Assembly: GCA_963780045.1 (NCBI GenBank)
Contig: CAVZZZ010000001.1
Coordinates: 4,588,001 to 4,652,000, forward strand
Direction of reading: 5' to 3'
Length of the DNA stretch: 64,000 nucleotides
Source of the DNA: JANXQG01 sp963780045
GTDB lineage: Bacteria; Planctomycetota; Planctomycetia; Pirellulales; Thermoguttaceae
In this document: piece by piece, positions 1 to 10,199 of the stretch
Position numbering within the stretch: position 1 is the first letter of the stretch
How the letters are laid out: each line of letters begins with the position of its first letter
Translations under genes and position numbers: made by a program
The notes under the pieces: model-generated
Told to the model about the DNA's origin: nothing
Seen by the model: the letters and a program-made list of their open reading frames with translations, nothing else
Database searches by the model: none

Positions 1-424
1 TGGCCATGTACTCGGGAAAGACCCCGTCTCGCACGATCCGCTGCTGGCCGTACATGTCGTCAATGAACATGTTCAGCGCGCGGATGCGCTGCTTCAGGCC
101 CCTTTCAATAAACTGCCACTCCTGGTGTTCGAGAATCCGCGGGATCAGGTCGAAGGGCCAGATTTTTTCGGTGCCCGCCTCGTGGCCGTAGACGTTGAAT
201 GTGATGCCCATGTTCAAGAGGGCCGTATCGGCCGCCTTTTGGCGGCGGGGCAATTCGCCTTCGGAAAGCGACTTCAAGCGGCGGGCCAAAAGCGACGCCG
301 CCGGCCTGGGAGCGCCTTCGTCGTCGAACATTTCGTCGAAGAACCCGTCGGTATCGTAATCCGAGAAAACCAGCCGTTCGGTCTGGCGCTGCGGAGCGGT
401 CATTGTATCCATCATGATTGGCAT
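1..424 (-). CDS. Circularly permuted ATP-grasp protein, N-terminal part (runs off window)
   Basis: Reading the minus strand from an ATG at 424 gives about 141 residues that continue past base 1. The protein has the opening typical of the DUF404/DUF407 circularly permuted ATP-grasp family: an acidic FFDEMFDDEG stretch, then LARRLKSLSEGELPRRQKAA, GITFNVYG, WPFDLIPRI and GLKQRIRALNMFIDDMYG. These proteins are inferred amide-bond ligases of unknown substrate, often next to alpha-E, transglutaminase-like or proteasome-like partner genes. Those partners would lie outside the window. An AGGAAAAAGC stretch about 10 bases upstream supports the start at 424; in-frame ATGs at 415, 412 and 403 are alternatives. 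The ATP-binding core is not visible, so catalytic residues cannot be checked. Confidence 0.85.
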   Translation of the reverse strand, partial: MPIMMDTMTAPQRQTERLVFSDYDTDGFFDEMFDDEGAPRPAASLLARRLKSLSEGELPRRQKAADTALLNMGITFNVYGHEAGTEKIWPFDLIPRILEHQEWQFIERGLKQRIRALNMFIDDMYGQQRIVRDGVFPEYMA

Positions 425-1043
425 CCGTCGCTTTTTCCTGAATAGTGTGACTGGGTGGGAAATACAGCGCGACTTTCTTGTCCCCTATGCCCGGATTGCG
501 CGAATGTCGCGCTCCTCCGTGCCCAATTGTTGGGCGGAGGCTGCGAACATCATAAGCTAAAAGGACGCTTTCTTAGGCCAAAAACAGCAACCGCCCACAT
601 TAGCAGGAAATGTGCCGAAACGCGGCTATCGACGCCATCGACAAGTTACGCTGCTAAACTGCGGTCCTCGCGCAAACTTGATCGTTTTTAGCAATTGGAG
701 GGTTGTTCGTGGCCGGAAGCTACCTAGAAGGCTGGGAAACGCCCAAACACCCGCCGCGCGCCGCCACGGCTCCTTTGTTTTATACTCTGACGAGGGGTTC
801 GCGTGCGGACTTCTTTGCGACTAATTGTATCTCTTCAACTATCAGGGCGAAAGGGGATGGGCCCTGCAGTCGTCCCGGGGTCCGATTCCGCAGCCCCACG
901 ACTCGGCTGACGGCGATGGGCTACTGCCGAATTGGTTTCCCCCCGATCGAGAATTCAAGTAAAATCGTAAAGTCTTGGCCAGCATCAGACACAGCCCTGC
1001 AACTTTGCGCTAATCAGCGCGGGAGAAACCGACGGGTCGGAAA
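425..1043. other. Intergenic region, no gene supported
   Basis: About 620 bases separate the divergently transcribed ATP-grasp gene and the PEP-CTERM gene. It should hold the promoters of both, but I see no convincing -35/-10 pair. Short open frames on either strand have no recognisable features. A TTTTATACT stretch near 780 is only a weak -10 candidate. Confidence 0.5.
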
Positions 1044-3803
1044 ATGGGAGACTTCATCAAGCGTCTTCGCCGCTCAGTTGCCGCGATTGCGATTATTGTG
1101 CTGACGACGTTCCCAGGGCAAATGACCGCGGCATCGGCGCTCACTTGGAACAGCGCGACGAGCGGACCGCCAGAGGACGGAACCGGCACTTGGAGTACGA
1201 ATAGCAATTGGTGGAACAACAGCGCCGACGTATCGTGGAGCAATGCCGACGGCGACACCGCGGTGTTCGGCGCGGCCACTGGGTCGTCAACGTACACCGT
1301 TACCTTGACAGGCTCTCAATCCGTCGGAGGGCTGACTTTTCAGAGCCAGGCCTATTCGATCGCTGGCGGCGGCACGCTTGTTCTGGTTGGCTCGGCTACC
1401 CCGATCGCGGTGAACGCCAGCGGCGGCACAATCGAAACCGCGATCGCCGGCTCGGGCGGCATGGTCAAGACCGGCAGCGGGGCTTTAATGCTGACCACTG
1501 CAAACGTGTACTCTGGCGCGACAACAATCAATAACGGCACATTGCAACTAAATACGGGCAACAGCGGAAGCGGGGCACTCGCTTCCTCGACGATTACGGT
1601 CAACAGCGACGGATTGCTGGCGCTGAATGCACCGGATGTGCTTGGCTATACTTCCGGCCGTGAGGCGCTCATCATTAGCGGTGGCACCGTTTCCAATATC
1701 ACGAGTGGAAGTCGTGTGACGCTGCAGAATACCGTCAACATGATGGGAGGCCTGCTGACAGGATCGGGCAGCGGAGATGGATTCGGAGTCTTTTCTGTAG
1801 ACACGACAGCCGGTTTCAACGCCACTTCCGACGCTTTTGGAAATCCGGCAACGATCAATGCGCAGACTATCTCGATCCAGAAGGGCAATACCTTCTTTAA
1901 TGTGATCCGCGGCCAGCTTGCGCCAGCGTCCGACCTGACGATTAATTCCGCGATCGTTCCGTACAACGGTGGCAATTACGGGATAATTGAGACGGGCAAC
2001 GGAATACTGACGCTTACCGACTCGAATACATACACCGGCGGCACGACTATCACGGGCGGCACGCTCGTGATCGGTAGTGGCGGAGCATCGGGATCGCTCT
2101 CCAACAGTCCCAACTCATTGAATATCATCGTAGACAATGGCACGCTGGCCTTTTGCCGCAGCAACACTGTTGTTCAAGGCGCCGATTTTAGCGGCCTTGC
2201 CGTCAGCGGCAGCGGTGGCCTCGTCCAGCAAGGGAGCGGCGCATTGTCGCTCGGCCCGAGCAACAGCTACAGCGGCGCGACGACTGTCGCCGGCGGCACG
2301 CTCTCGGCGACAGTGCTGGCCAATGGCGGTCAGGCCAGCTCGATCGGCGCGTCCGGCAACGCCAGCAGCGAACTCGTCCTCAACGGTGGAGTCTTGCAAT
2401 ATGCGGGCAGCTCCGTCAGCATTGGCCGCGGATTCACCGTCGGCGCGGGCGGCGGCGGCATAAGCGTGGCCGGCGGCACGCAGCTTGGGTTCGGCAACTC
2501 GCTGTCCGTGGCCGGAACTGTGACCAAGACCGGTCCCGGCACGCTCCTCTTGACAAGTTATTCCGGCAGCACGGTTTCCCCTGGCGGAATGTTCGTCGTC
2601 GGCCAAGGCACGCTGGGCTTCGGCGGCAGCTACTACAACTCGTCCCCATTCGGCTATCATGCGCTGAATATCGACGTCGAAGCGGGCGGCGACCTCGACA
2701 TTGCCAGTCCTCACGCCTTGGGCGGTGGAACGCCGGACGTGAACACCTCGTGGGGAGTCGTCAGCGTCCTCGGTGGGACAATGACGCTCGCCGCCGAACA
2801 GTACGTTTCCGGCGGAACGGTGAACTCGCTGGGACGCCTCGTCCTGCAGGCCGGGACGATCGCCAACGGCGGCACTGGAGAGCTGCGGGCCGCCGCCGAC
2901 ACGAGCTGGATCTCCACGCTCGCTGCAGCGCAGCCGAGCACGATCAACGTTCCTCTGTTGGTCCAGTCCGGCCCCTTCATGTTCGACGTTGCCGCCGGTT
3001 CGGCCGCGCCCGATCTGCTGATCAGCGGCGAAATCACTGGCGGCATCGCCGGTCTGGGCGGCGCCTACGGCATCACGAAGCTGGGCGCCGGTAATCTGAC
3101 ATTGACCGGCTCCAACAACTACACGACCACGAGGATCGCAGGCGGAACGCTGCAAATCGGCGCTGGCGGCAACAGCGGCACGCCCGGCGACGGCCTAGTC
3201 ACGGATAACGCGGTCCTGGCTTTCTCTCGCAGCGACCTTTTTGCAGTGACCAACGTCATCAGCGGCAGCGGCAGCGTCGCGCAGTTGGGTCCCGGCACCT
3301 TGGTCCTTAGCGGCACCAACGGCTACACGGGCGGCACGACCGTAGCCGGCGGTACGTTGATCTTAACCAGCAACGAGGCCGTTCCCGACGGTACGAGCCT
3401 CACGGTCGGCGATGCCGCGAACTTCGCCGCGCCGGTTGTGCCCGCGGGAAACGTGGCGCAGCCGCTAGCGAACGCGGCCGTTCCGGAGCCGGCGACGTTT
3501 GTGCTCTTGGCGAACGCATTGTGGATTATGCTGTTATGCAGTCGGGCTGGGATCTCCGTCTCACCCCAGCGACTTCTGTGTCGCGGCCCGGGCGACGGTT
3601 TCGATCGCGATCGCGCTCAGCGCCGCGCCGTAGTCCAGATCGATATTCTCCATCGTGTCGTGCGTGTCGTGATAGCCCTGGCGGTTGATGTCGTAGTTCT
3701 CCATGAAGAGCACGACCGGCACGCCGGCGTCGGAAAAAATCTGGCCGTCCGTGTTGTAGAGCGCGCTGCGGCGATAGTAGGCAGGGCGGACCTCGCCGCT
3801 TAG
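1044..3803 (+). CDS. PATR-repeat PEP-CTERM exported protein
   Basis: The product has a signal peptide (residues 1 to about 31, hydrophobic SVAAIAIIVLTTF). It is then built almost wholly of autotransporter-associated beta-strand repeats of the form YTGGTTxxGGTLxL, seen near residues 155, 331, 410, 693 and 763. It is rich in Gly, Ser and Thr. A PEP-CTERM sorting motif (VPEPATFVLL) starts near residue 813, followed by a hydrophobic segment, so the family role is an exosortase-processed surface or extracellular beta-solenoid. The oddity is the end. After the sorting signal there is no basic tail and stop; the frame runs about 240 bases further, antisense to the end of the M28 gene, to a stop at 3803. 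A small indel near 3545 may have removed the true stop, which would probably lie between about 3540 and 3640. A GGGAGAAACC stretch lies upstream of the ATG. Substrate and partner are unknown. Confidence 0.8.
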   Translation: MGDFIKRLRRSVAAIAIIVLTTFPGQMTAASALTWNSATSGPPEDGTGTWSTNSNWWNNSADVSWSNADGDTAVFGAATGSSTYTVTLTGSQSVGGLTFQSQAYSIAGGGTLVLVGSATPIAVNASGGTIETAIAGSGGMVKTGSGALMLTTANVYSGATTINNGTLQLNTGNSGSGALASSTITVNSDGLLALNAPDVLGYTSGREALIISGGTVSNITSGSRVTLQNTVNMMGGLLTGSGSGDGFGVFSVDTTAGFNATSDAFGNPATINAQTISIQKGNTFFNVIRGQLAPASDLTINSAIVPYNGGNYGIIETGNGILTLTDSNTYTGGTTITGGTLVIGSGGASGSLSNSPNSLNIIVDNGTLAFCRSNTVVQGADFSGLAVSGSGGLVQQGSGALSLGPSNSYSGATTVAGGTLSATVLANGGQASSIGASGNASSELVLNGGVLQYAGSSVSIGRGFTVGAGGGGISVAGGTQLGFGNSLSVAGTVTKTGPGTLLLTSYSGSTVSPGGMFVVGQGTLGFGGSYYNSSPFGYHALNIDVEAGGDLDIASPHALGGGTPDVNTSWGVVSVLGGTMTLAAEQYVSGGTVNSLGRLVLQAGTIANGGTGELRAAADTSWISTLAAAQPSTINVPLLVQSGPFMFDVAAGSAAPDLLISGEITGGIAGLGGAYGITKLGAGNLTLTGSNNYTTTRIAGGTLQIGAGGNSGTPGDGLVTDNAVLAFSRSDLFAVTNVISGSGSVAQLGPGTLVLSGTNGYTGGTTVAGGTLILTSNEAVPDGTSLTVGDAANFAAPVVPAGNVAQPLANAAVPEPATFVLLANALWIMLLCSRAGISVSPQRLLCRGPGDGFDRDRAQRRAVVQIDILHRVVRVVIALAVDVVVLHEEHDRHAGVGKNLAVRVVERAAAIVGRADLAA

Positions 3804-6481
3804 GGGAAGATGCAGCGCCGCGGCGGGAAGCGTGCTGCCGTCCGCGGAACGCTTGCCGCGGGACAGGCCGCGGCGGTCCGAGCGGCGGTTCCAAATTTCC
3901 GTTGAGACGTTCCACGCGTGATTTGCTTCATGGGCCACTTCGGCCAACCGCATTGACTGCCTGCCCGTGCCGGGCGCGATCTGAAAGACGTCCTTTTCGC
4001 GATCGTTGTTGTGGGCAATCATGTCCATCACGTAGACGCCTTCGACTCGCGTTTTGGACAGGTCGCGCCGGCGGCCGTCGGTCAAATCGATTTTGAGCGT
4101 CCCTTCAACGACGCGCTGGCACAAGGCCCGCGCCCCCATGCAGTCCGAAGGGAATTCCTCGCCTGTGAGATGAACGAGCCAAATGTCGGATTGGAGCTTC
4201 CCTTGCTTGGACAACTCGAGATAGATCGGCGCGGCCAACATCATGGTCGCGGTGGCGGAGTGATTGTCGTCGGCCCCGGCGGCGGCGATTCGGGGGCCCC
4301 CGCCCTTGCCGGGATAGCCGTAAACATCTTCCATGTAAGCGGTATCGTAGTGGTCGGCCATAATGATCGCCCGGCGACGATTCTTGCCCGGAATCACCAG
4401 GAAGATGTCGCGCTCGTAGGTCTCGCCCTGCTGGTTCCGATCCCACCCGCCGGACCAGGAAAACTGGAAGTCGGTTTTCCATTGGAACGGTAATTCGCCG
4501 ACGAGCGCCTTCCCAGTCATTCCGGCGGCGGCGACTTGCCTGGTGTAATGGCGCAAAAGGAAATCACCGAGGGCCTCCAGGTCGCGATGGTGGTGGTCGA
4601 GTCGCTCGCGGGTCTTCTTGTCCAAAACGCAGTCGGCATTGTCCTTATTCTTGAATTGGCCGGTCGCCAGCTTCGCGATCGTCTGCCAGTACGCCTTCTC
4701 GTAAGATCGTTTGGCGGTGCGCTCATAGGTGAGCGAAGGCGGCGCTTTCGCGCCGGCGCCGCGGGCGCGGCGGGGACGGACGCGACGCACGTCCGAAGTT
4801 GCTCGACGAGCGGCGCGACGGCGGGTGCATCGGCCGACTTTGCCGGTAGCGCTCGGAACCACTCCTGAAGCGTTTCGTGTTTGGGCAGCGTGAGCAACTG
4901 CCGGGCGAAATCGGCGCTCAGCGGACGGCCGAGCAGGTCGCGGGTGTCGAGCAATTTGCGGGCGTTGGAGAGCGTATCCAAAAGATGGTTCTCGTGGCAG
5001 TGCGTGAAGAGCCGCAGCGCCGTGCTGTGTGCGGGCCGGTCGAGCATTCTTGGCCAGAATTCGACCGCCCGATTGAGCCGGGGCTTGTCGGAATCGTAGG
5101 CGGTCAAGTGGCCCAGCGGGGCGGCGGGCAGCAGCGCCGCATTGCCGTCGGCCGCGGCATAAGCGACCAGCGGGCGGTGCCAATAGACCTCGTGTCGCCC
5201 CACCCTCATTGCCGGATAAATCATGCGATAGCCAAAAAGCCCGCCGGCGGCGAGCTGGTCGGCCGCGCACTGCAAGTCAGCAGGCGTCGCCTGCGGACCG
5301 TCCAACAAGAGCTCGTACTCCTGGCTCCAGATCTGGCAGTTTCGTGCCATCGGTTTGTTGTAGAGGCTGATGTCGTCCGGCGCGGTGCTCAGCAACACGT
5401 GAGTCATCTTGTCTTCCGTGCCGTCCACGGCCAGTTCGTCTTCGTGGCGGTGTATTCGCTGCCAGCGATGCGAGCGGCGAAAGGTGTCGCGAACCGGGCC
5501 GTGGACGTGCGGCTCGTGGCCGTCGTCGGGCCGGTTCTCGTGCAGCCAGCCCGATTGCGGGATGCGTATGGAATGCTGCGCCTCGTGCCGATAAAGCGAG
5601 TGCAGCAATGGCACCTGCATGGCCAGCGGCAGCTCGCGCTGCAGCTTCAGGTACGGCGGCGCGCCAAAAAAAACGAGACTGCCCGGAAACGGCAACACGT
5701 GCAAATCGCCCGCGAGGTACGCCCGGCGAACCGCAACGGGCAGAAACTTCCACGGACAAAACGTGAGCAAGTAGCGGACGCCGCGCAGCATGCCCTTCTC
5801 CCAGCGGTACGGCGCCGTCCACTTCGGCAGCGGTTCCTCTTTCCACGATGGCAGCAGGGCGGCCTCCGGGTTGGTGTAAACGCGAAAGCCCGCTTTGCGA
5901 AGATCGGCTAACTTATCTGGTCTTTCAACATAAGCGGCGGCCAGCAGGCGGCGGACAAAGCCTTCGGACCACTCCCTCGGCGCCTCGCGGCGCGGGGCAG
6001 TGTAGAAATTCTTCCAAAACGCTTTGCCCGGACCGCATTCGCTGCCGCCAAAGAGCGTCCATCGTACGCGGCCTTTGTCGTCCTGGGTCTTGGAAAGTGC
6101 CAGCGGCGTAAGGAGCACATAGCGCTCGTGAGGCCGCGCACCGGCGGTCTGCAATTCCTCCGACCAAAAGGGATTGTCATCAAGTTTCTTTTGGGCAATA
6201 CTGTGGCACGGATCACCGCTTGCGAGCCTACGTGCGATGTGCATGAGCTCCTGGGCGATCATCGCCATGCCGGGTTGAAGCTCCAGGGCCTCTTCGTATT
6301 CGCAAACGCGCCAGCCGAAAGCGTCGTCGTCTCGAAATAGCGTATAATCGACCCAGCCGTACGGCTTGCGACCCACGCGCGGCGGGGGCATATACTCGCT
6401 ATAGGCGCAGATCGGGTAGTTTCCCTCGCCCACGAACCACGGATAGCCCGCCAAGAGCTTCTGCCAACCTTGTTCGGCCAT
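3561..6481 (-). CDS. M28-family zinc peptidase with large unknown N-terminal domain (one frameshift)
   Basis: Two overlapping minus-strand frames join near 4755 into one protein of about 970 residues. The first frame, from an ATG at 6481 preceded by GGGAGAAG, gives about 570 residues of a domain I do not recognise, rich in Trp, His and Tyr and ending in an Ala-Pro linker. The second frame carries an M28 domain with all expected metal and catalytic positions: HYDT (about 4350), ADDN, TGEE, a later VMDM and a C-terminal HDTHD. No start codon with a ribosome site lies at the frame junction. The junction is in a GC-rich GGCGCCGGCGCG run, so I read it as an indel in a single gene rather than two genes. 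No signal peptide is obvious at 6481. The function is inferred as an aminopeptidase-type hydrolase. The last 240 bases face the overrunning end of the PEP-CTERM gene. Confidence 0.75.
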
Positions 6482-6738
6482 CGAATCTTCTCCCAAAGAT
6501 AAATCAGGACGGATTATGTGGCAGTCACGTGCTGCCGTCAAGCGGCGCAATTCTCACAACGAAAATTGTATTAAATGGAAGCTGGGGAGAAACGCGCGCT
6601 TCCAAGCAATAAAGATTCGAGCATCGGACGAAGTTCTTGCTTGACGACCAGGAACAACCGGGTAATATGAGTTGTGTGGCGTGAACCCATGTCCACACTT
6701 TTGACGGTCGGGCAGCCTCCGAAGGAGGGTACCCAAGC

Positions 6739-9180
6739 ATGAACGCAACAATCGGTACGGCTAACAGCTTTTCATCCGACGACTCGAGTTCATCGAGCAG
6801 CGACAGCTACCGCGATCTGGGCGAGTATCGTCTGCTCCAGCGGCTGGCAACCGGCGGCATGGGGCGCGTGTATAAAGCCATGCACCGCCGGTTGGAAATG
6901 CTGGTGGCGGTCAAACTGCTGCCCCGCTACCATGCCGACGATCCCCGCGCGCGTGCCCGTTTTGACCGCGAGATCAAGGCGGCCGGTCGCGTGAGTCATC
7001 CCAATATCGTTCAGGCCCTGGATGCCGAGGAGATCAATGGCACGCGATTTTTGGTAATGGAGTTCATTCGCGGCGTCAATCTTTCCCAGTTGGTGCGGAC
7101 GTGCGGGCGGCTGGCTATTGCCGACGCCGGCGAATTGGCTCGCCAGGCGGCGCTTGGTTTGCAATGCGCGCACCGGCACGGCCTCGTCCATCGGGACATC
7201 AAGCCATCCAATCTGATGCTTTCAGAGGCCGGCGAATTGAAGATACTTGATCTTGGTCTGGCCCGATTTCGTGGCGAGCCGCTGACGGAAGGGGATATTT
7301 CCGACGCCGGCACGACGCTGGGCACCGCCGAGTACATCGCACCGGAACAAGCGATGGACAGCCACCACGTCGATATTCGCGCGGACATTTACAGCCTCGG
7401 CTGTACGTTGTTCCGGTTGTTGACCGGGCAGCCGCCATATTCCGGTCCCAAGTATCGTTCGGCGGCGGAAAAGATGGCGGCTCACATGCACGAGCCGCTG
7501 CCCGAGATACGGAAGATCCGCTCGGAAGTTCCCGAGGCGCTGGCGGAGATTTTGGGCCGGATGATGGCGAAGAATCCGGACGACCGCTTTGCAACGCCGG
7601 CGGAAGTGGCCGCGGCGATTATGCCGTTTGCGGCCGGCAACGATCTTGCGGCGCTGGTCAAGCGATTTGATGTTGCCAACGAGCAGGCTGGTTTACCGGA
7701 ATGCTCGTCGATCGCGTACGTCATACCGCCGGAAGCAACCGACACGTCCGGGAATCAAGCATCGACGGATCACGCGAACGCCAGTTCTCCGGCCAAGACG
7801 CCGCTGCCACAAGCCAATTTGCGAAAACCGTCCTTTACGCGGTTCGCGGCTACTTTCACTCGCATCGCGATTGGCGTCCTTGCGCTAGGTATGGTGGCCC
7901 TGACGATCGCGGTCAGTTTCGGCTGGCGATTCTGGCCGCAAAAAGCCGCGGACCGACATGAGGCGACAACGCCTCCGCCATCGCATCAGTTACCCGAAGC
8001 CGATCTCCACGGAAGCGTGCTACCCCAGGGCCAATGGGTGGACGTTTTGCCGCATACCGACGTAGATCGCGATCGCCTCAGCAACTACTGGGAAATCCGC
8101 GAGGACGGCATCGGATGTTCCGGTGCGAACGGGTATCCTCGCTTTGCGCTGCCTGTCGCGGTCCACGGCGATTACGACCTGGAGGTGAAATGCACTCGAA
8201 ACTCCGGCAATGGTCTCATTCGCATTTCTTTTCCGGTTGGCGACGCGAACACGGCGCAATTGCTCCTTGGCAGCGGCGTTGGCACTCTGTACGGATTCAG
8301 CGAATTCAACGGGCACGGCCTGACCGACCCGCAAAACTCCTCGGCCCGGCTCGCTGATCGCTTAATGAGCGGCAAACCCTACAAAGTTTTGATAAGCGTC
8401 CGTCTTCAAGGCAACCAGGCGGCAATCGAGGCGCTGCTTGATGGTCGGTCGCTAGTCAAGTGCTTGACAGCGCCTTCGGCATTTCCGGCATACCATTTTG
8501 CCGGCCCTTTCGAGCAGGTTCGTCCGCAGGTAGGTGTGGAAGCCGGTTCGGACGCGACGTTCCATGCCGTCCGCGTTCGCCTGGCGGGCGGCCAAGGCGC
8601 GATCAAGCCGCCGAGGCGGACCGAACCGTGCCCCGCAGGCCAATGGGTAGACTTGCTGCCGCGGATCGACATCGTCCGTGATCGGCTGACGGGCACACTG
8701 ACCCGCGAGCGGGGGGGCTTTCGGCTTTCCGAAAATGCGGGTCAAGCCGTAATGATGTTTCCAGCGGCCATGCAAGGAAGCTACGAGCTTCAGATGGAAT
8801 TCACGCACTCACCAACGTCGGGCATGGTTTCTCTGGTTGTTCCCGTTGGGCCGCGACGCGTCCGCGTGAATACGAACATCAAGGGCGAATTGCATCCCGA
8901 AGGCGCTACGATCAATCAGCCGGCAAAAACAAGTACGGACGGCTCGCAGCATGTGCCTGCGGACGAGATTGCCGAAGGCGCGTGGCACTCGCTTTGTTTG
9001 AAGGTCGAAACGGCCGGGGTCTCGGCCGCTATCGACGTTCTCGTCGACGGCGAGCGCCGCATTTCGTGGTCGGGCTTGGTGACAGAACTATACGACGGTC
9101 CTGGCGACGTAGCCGAATCTGATCGCATCGGCCTGATAGCCAGCGGCGTCTTGACGCTCCGCGCGCGCGACTTCAAATGA
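6739..9180 (+). CDS. Receptor-type Ser/Thr protein kinase with two C-terminal LamG-like repeats
   Basis: This is an 813-residue Hanks-type kinase. The catalytic domain spans about residues 29-290, with a glycine loop (GGMGRVYK), the VAIK-type lysine at about 59, HRDIKPSN at 151 and DLG at 171, then an APEQ motif. A Pro/Thr linker leads to one membrane helix at about 375-395. Outside the membrane are two related ~180-residue modules that both open with GQWVDxLP, then a DRL motif and beta-sandwich-like sequence, similar to the LamG/DUF1080-type folds attached to many planctomycete kinases. A perfect GGAGG lies 10 bases before the ATG, confirming the start. The topology suggests that the sandwich modules sense an extracellular or periplasmic ligand and the kinase signals inside. 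No dedicated substrate gene is adjacent. Confidence 0.93.
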   Translation: MNATIGTANSFSSDDSSSSSSDSYRDLGEYRLLQRLATGGMGRVYKAMHRRLEMLVAVKLLPRYHADDPRARARFDREIKAAGRVSHPNIVQALDAEEINGTRFLVMEFIRGVNLSQLVRTCGRLAIADAGELARQAALGLQCAHRHGLVHRDIKPSNLMLSEAGELKILDLGLARFRGEPLTEGDISDAGTTLGTAEYIAPEQAMDSHHVDIRADIYSLGCTLFRLLTGQPPYSGPKYRSAAEKMAAHMHEPLPEIRKIRSEVPEALAEILGRMMAKNPDDRFATPAEVAAAIMPFAAGNDLAALVKRFDVANEQAGLPECSSIAYVIPPEATDTSGNQASTDHANASSPAKTPLPQANLRKPSFTRFAATFTRIAIGVLALGMVALTIAVSFGWRFWPQKAADRHEATTPPPSHQLPEADLHGSVLPQGQWVDVLPHTDVDRDRLSNYWEIREDGIGCSGANGYPRFALPVAVHGDYDLEVKCTRNSGNGLIRISFPVGDANTAQLLLGSGVGTLYGFSEFNGHGLTDPQNSSARLADRLMSGKPYKVLISVRLQGNQAAIEALLDGRSLVKCLTAPSAFPAYHFAGPFEQVRPQVGVEAGSDATFHAVRVRLAGGQGAIKPPRRTEPCPAGQWVDLLPRIDIVRDRLTGTLTRERGGFRLSENAGQAVMMFPAAMQGSYELQMEFTHSPTSGMVSLVVPVGPRRVRVNTNIKGELHPEGATINQPAKTSTDGSQHVPADEIAEGAWHSLCLKVETAGVSAAIDVLVDGERRISWSGLVTELYDGPGDVAESDRIGLIASGVLTLRARDFK

Positions 9181-9248
9181 CTTCCGGCAAGGGACTGCTC
9201 GTTGCGGGCGAGGCGGCAAAGCAGCGGCCATGAGGAGGCGGGGAATCG

Positions 9249-9292
9249 AATGAAAGATGAATGGGGAGGGATGAAAGATGAAGGATGAAGCG
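9249..9292. repeat. Short GATGAA-rich direct repeats
   Basis: The interval carries two copies of ATGAAAGATGA separated by a G-rich spacer, followed by GATGAAGGATGAAG. It lies in the gap between the kinase and the TPR gene. A related but not identical sequence occurs at 18410-18469 on the other strand, which suggests a dispersed low-complexity element rather than a regulatory site. Confidence 0.5.
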
Positions 9293-9399
9293 ACCGCGCG
9301 TGCCGGGGGTGGAGTTTTGCTTGTTGCAACCGGGTCGGAAGCAGTATAATCGGGGGGGGCGTGCAGCATGCCGACCCTCCAACCCAAAGTAGCCGGGCC

Positions 9400-10199
9400 A
9401 TGCGTTGTCTTTTGATCGTGTTGTTTCTGTGCTGCCTTGCCGATCCGTCCCGTCTGGTGGCGGAAACGGCAGCCGATTACGTTGAACGCGCCAACACGTC
9501 GCTTGAAAAGGGCGAATACGACAAGGCCATCACCGATTGCATTAAGGCAATCGCGGCAGCGAATCCCAACAATCCCAAGGACAAGCAGACGATTGCCGTA
9601 GCGTACTTCATGCGCGGTAATGCATGGGGGTTTAAGGGCGAATGGGACAAGGCCATCGCCGACTTCAGCCAAGAATTGGCAATTGATCCAAAGAACGCCG
9701 ACGCGTTCGCCGGCCGCGGCACCGCCTGGCGCGAAGGAGGAGTACGACAAAGCCATCGCCGACTACGACCAAGCTCTGGTTATCAATCCCAAAGATGCCT
9801 TCGTTTACTGCCGTCGCGGCACCGCCTGGGAGAAAAAGGGCGCCTACGACAAGGCGATTGCAGACTACCGCAAGGGTTCGGCGATCGATCCCGACAGCCC
9901 CTGGGGTTACGATGGCATGGCTTGGTTATATGCAAACTGCCCCCAGGCGAAATACCGTGATGGAAAGAAGGCCGTCAAGAACGCCGCGAAAGGCGCTGGA
10001 ACTTAGCGGCGGCAAGGACTCGGCGTGTCTCGATACGCTCGCCGCGGCGTATGCGGAAAGCGGTGATCTCGCCAAGGCAAGGGAAACTGAAGGGAACGCC
10101 ATCGATTTGGCTCCGGAACAAAACAAACAAGAGTTCCACTCCCGCCTGGAACTCTACAAGCAAGGCAAACCGTACCACGAGCCGCCCGTGAGGAAGTAG
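9400..10199 (+). CDS. Secreted TPR-repeat protein (two frameshifts)
   Basis: The reading starts at an ATG at 9400 with a clear signal peptide (LLIVLFLCCLADPS) and runs through about 266 residues of tetratricopeptide repeats. Recurring KGEYDKAITD, KGEWDKAIADF, EEYDKAIADY and KGAYDKAIADY helices each end in IDP-type turns. The frame changes twice. Near 9733 a GAAGG probably lost two A from GAAAAGG; near 9986 a GAAAGG probably gained one A. Both repairs restore family-like sequence with no internal stop. TPR proteins mediate protein-protein interaction; the signal peptide places this one outside the cytoplasm. It follows the kinase on the same strand, 219 bases downstream. It could be a true pseudogene, but homopolymer indels in the assembly explain it more simply. 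Confidence 0.75.

Noticed and set aside
865..897. GGTCCGATTCC stretch resembling a tRNA or tmRNA T-arm
   Set aside because: No acceptor stem partner or anticodon arm at the right spacing on either side, and the flanking stem does not pair.
2115..3155. 346-codon minus-strand open frame
   Set aside because: Antisense shadow of the Gly/Ser/Thr repeats of the PEP-CTERM gene; its own sequence is an Arg/Ala/Gly-rich low-complexity run.
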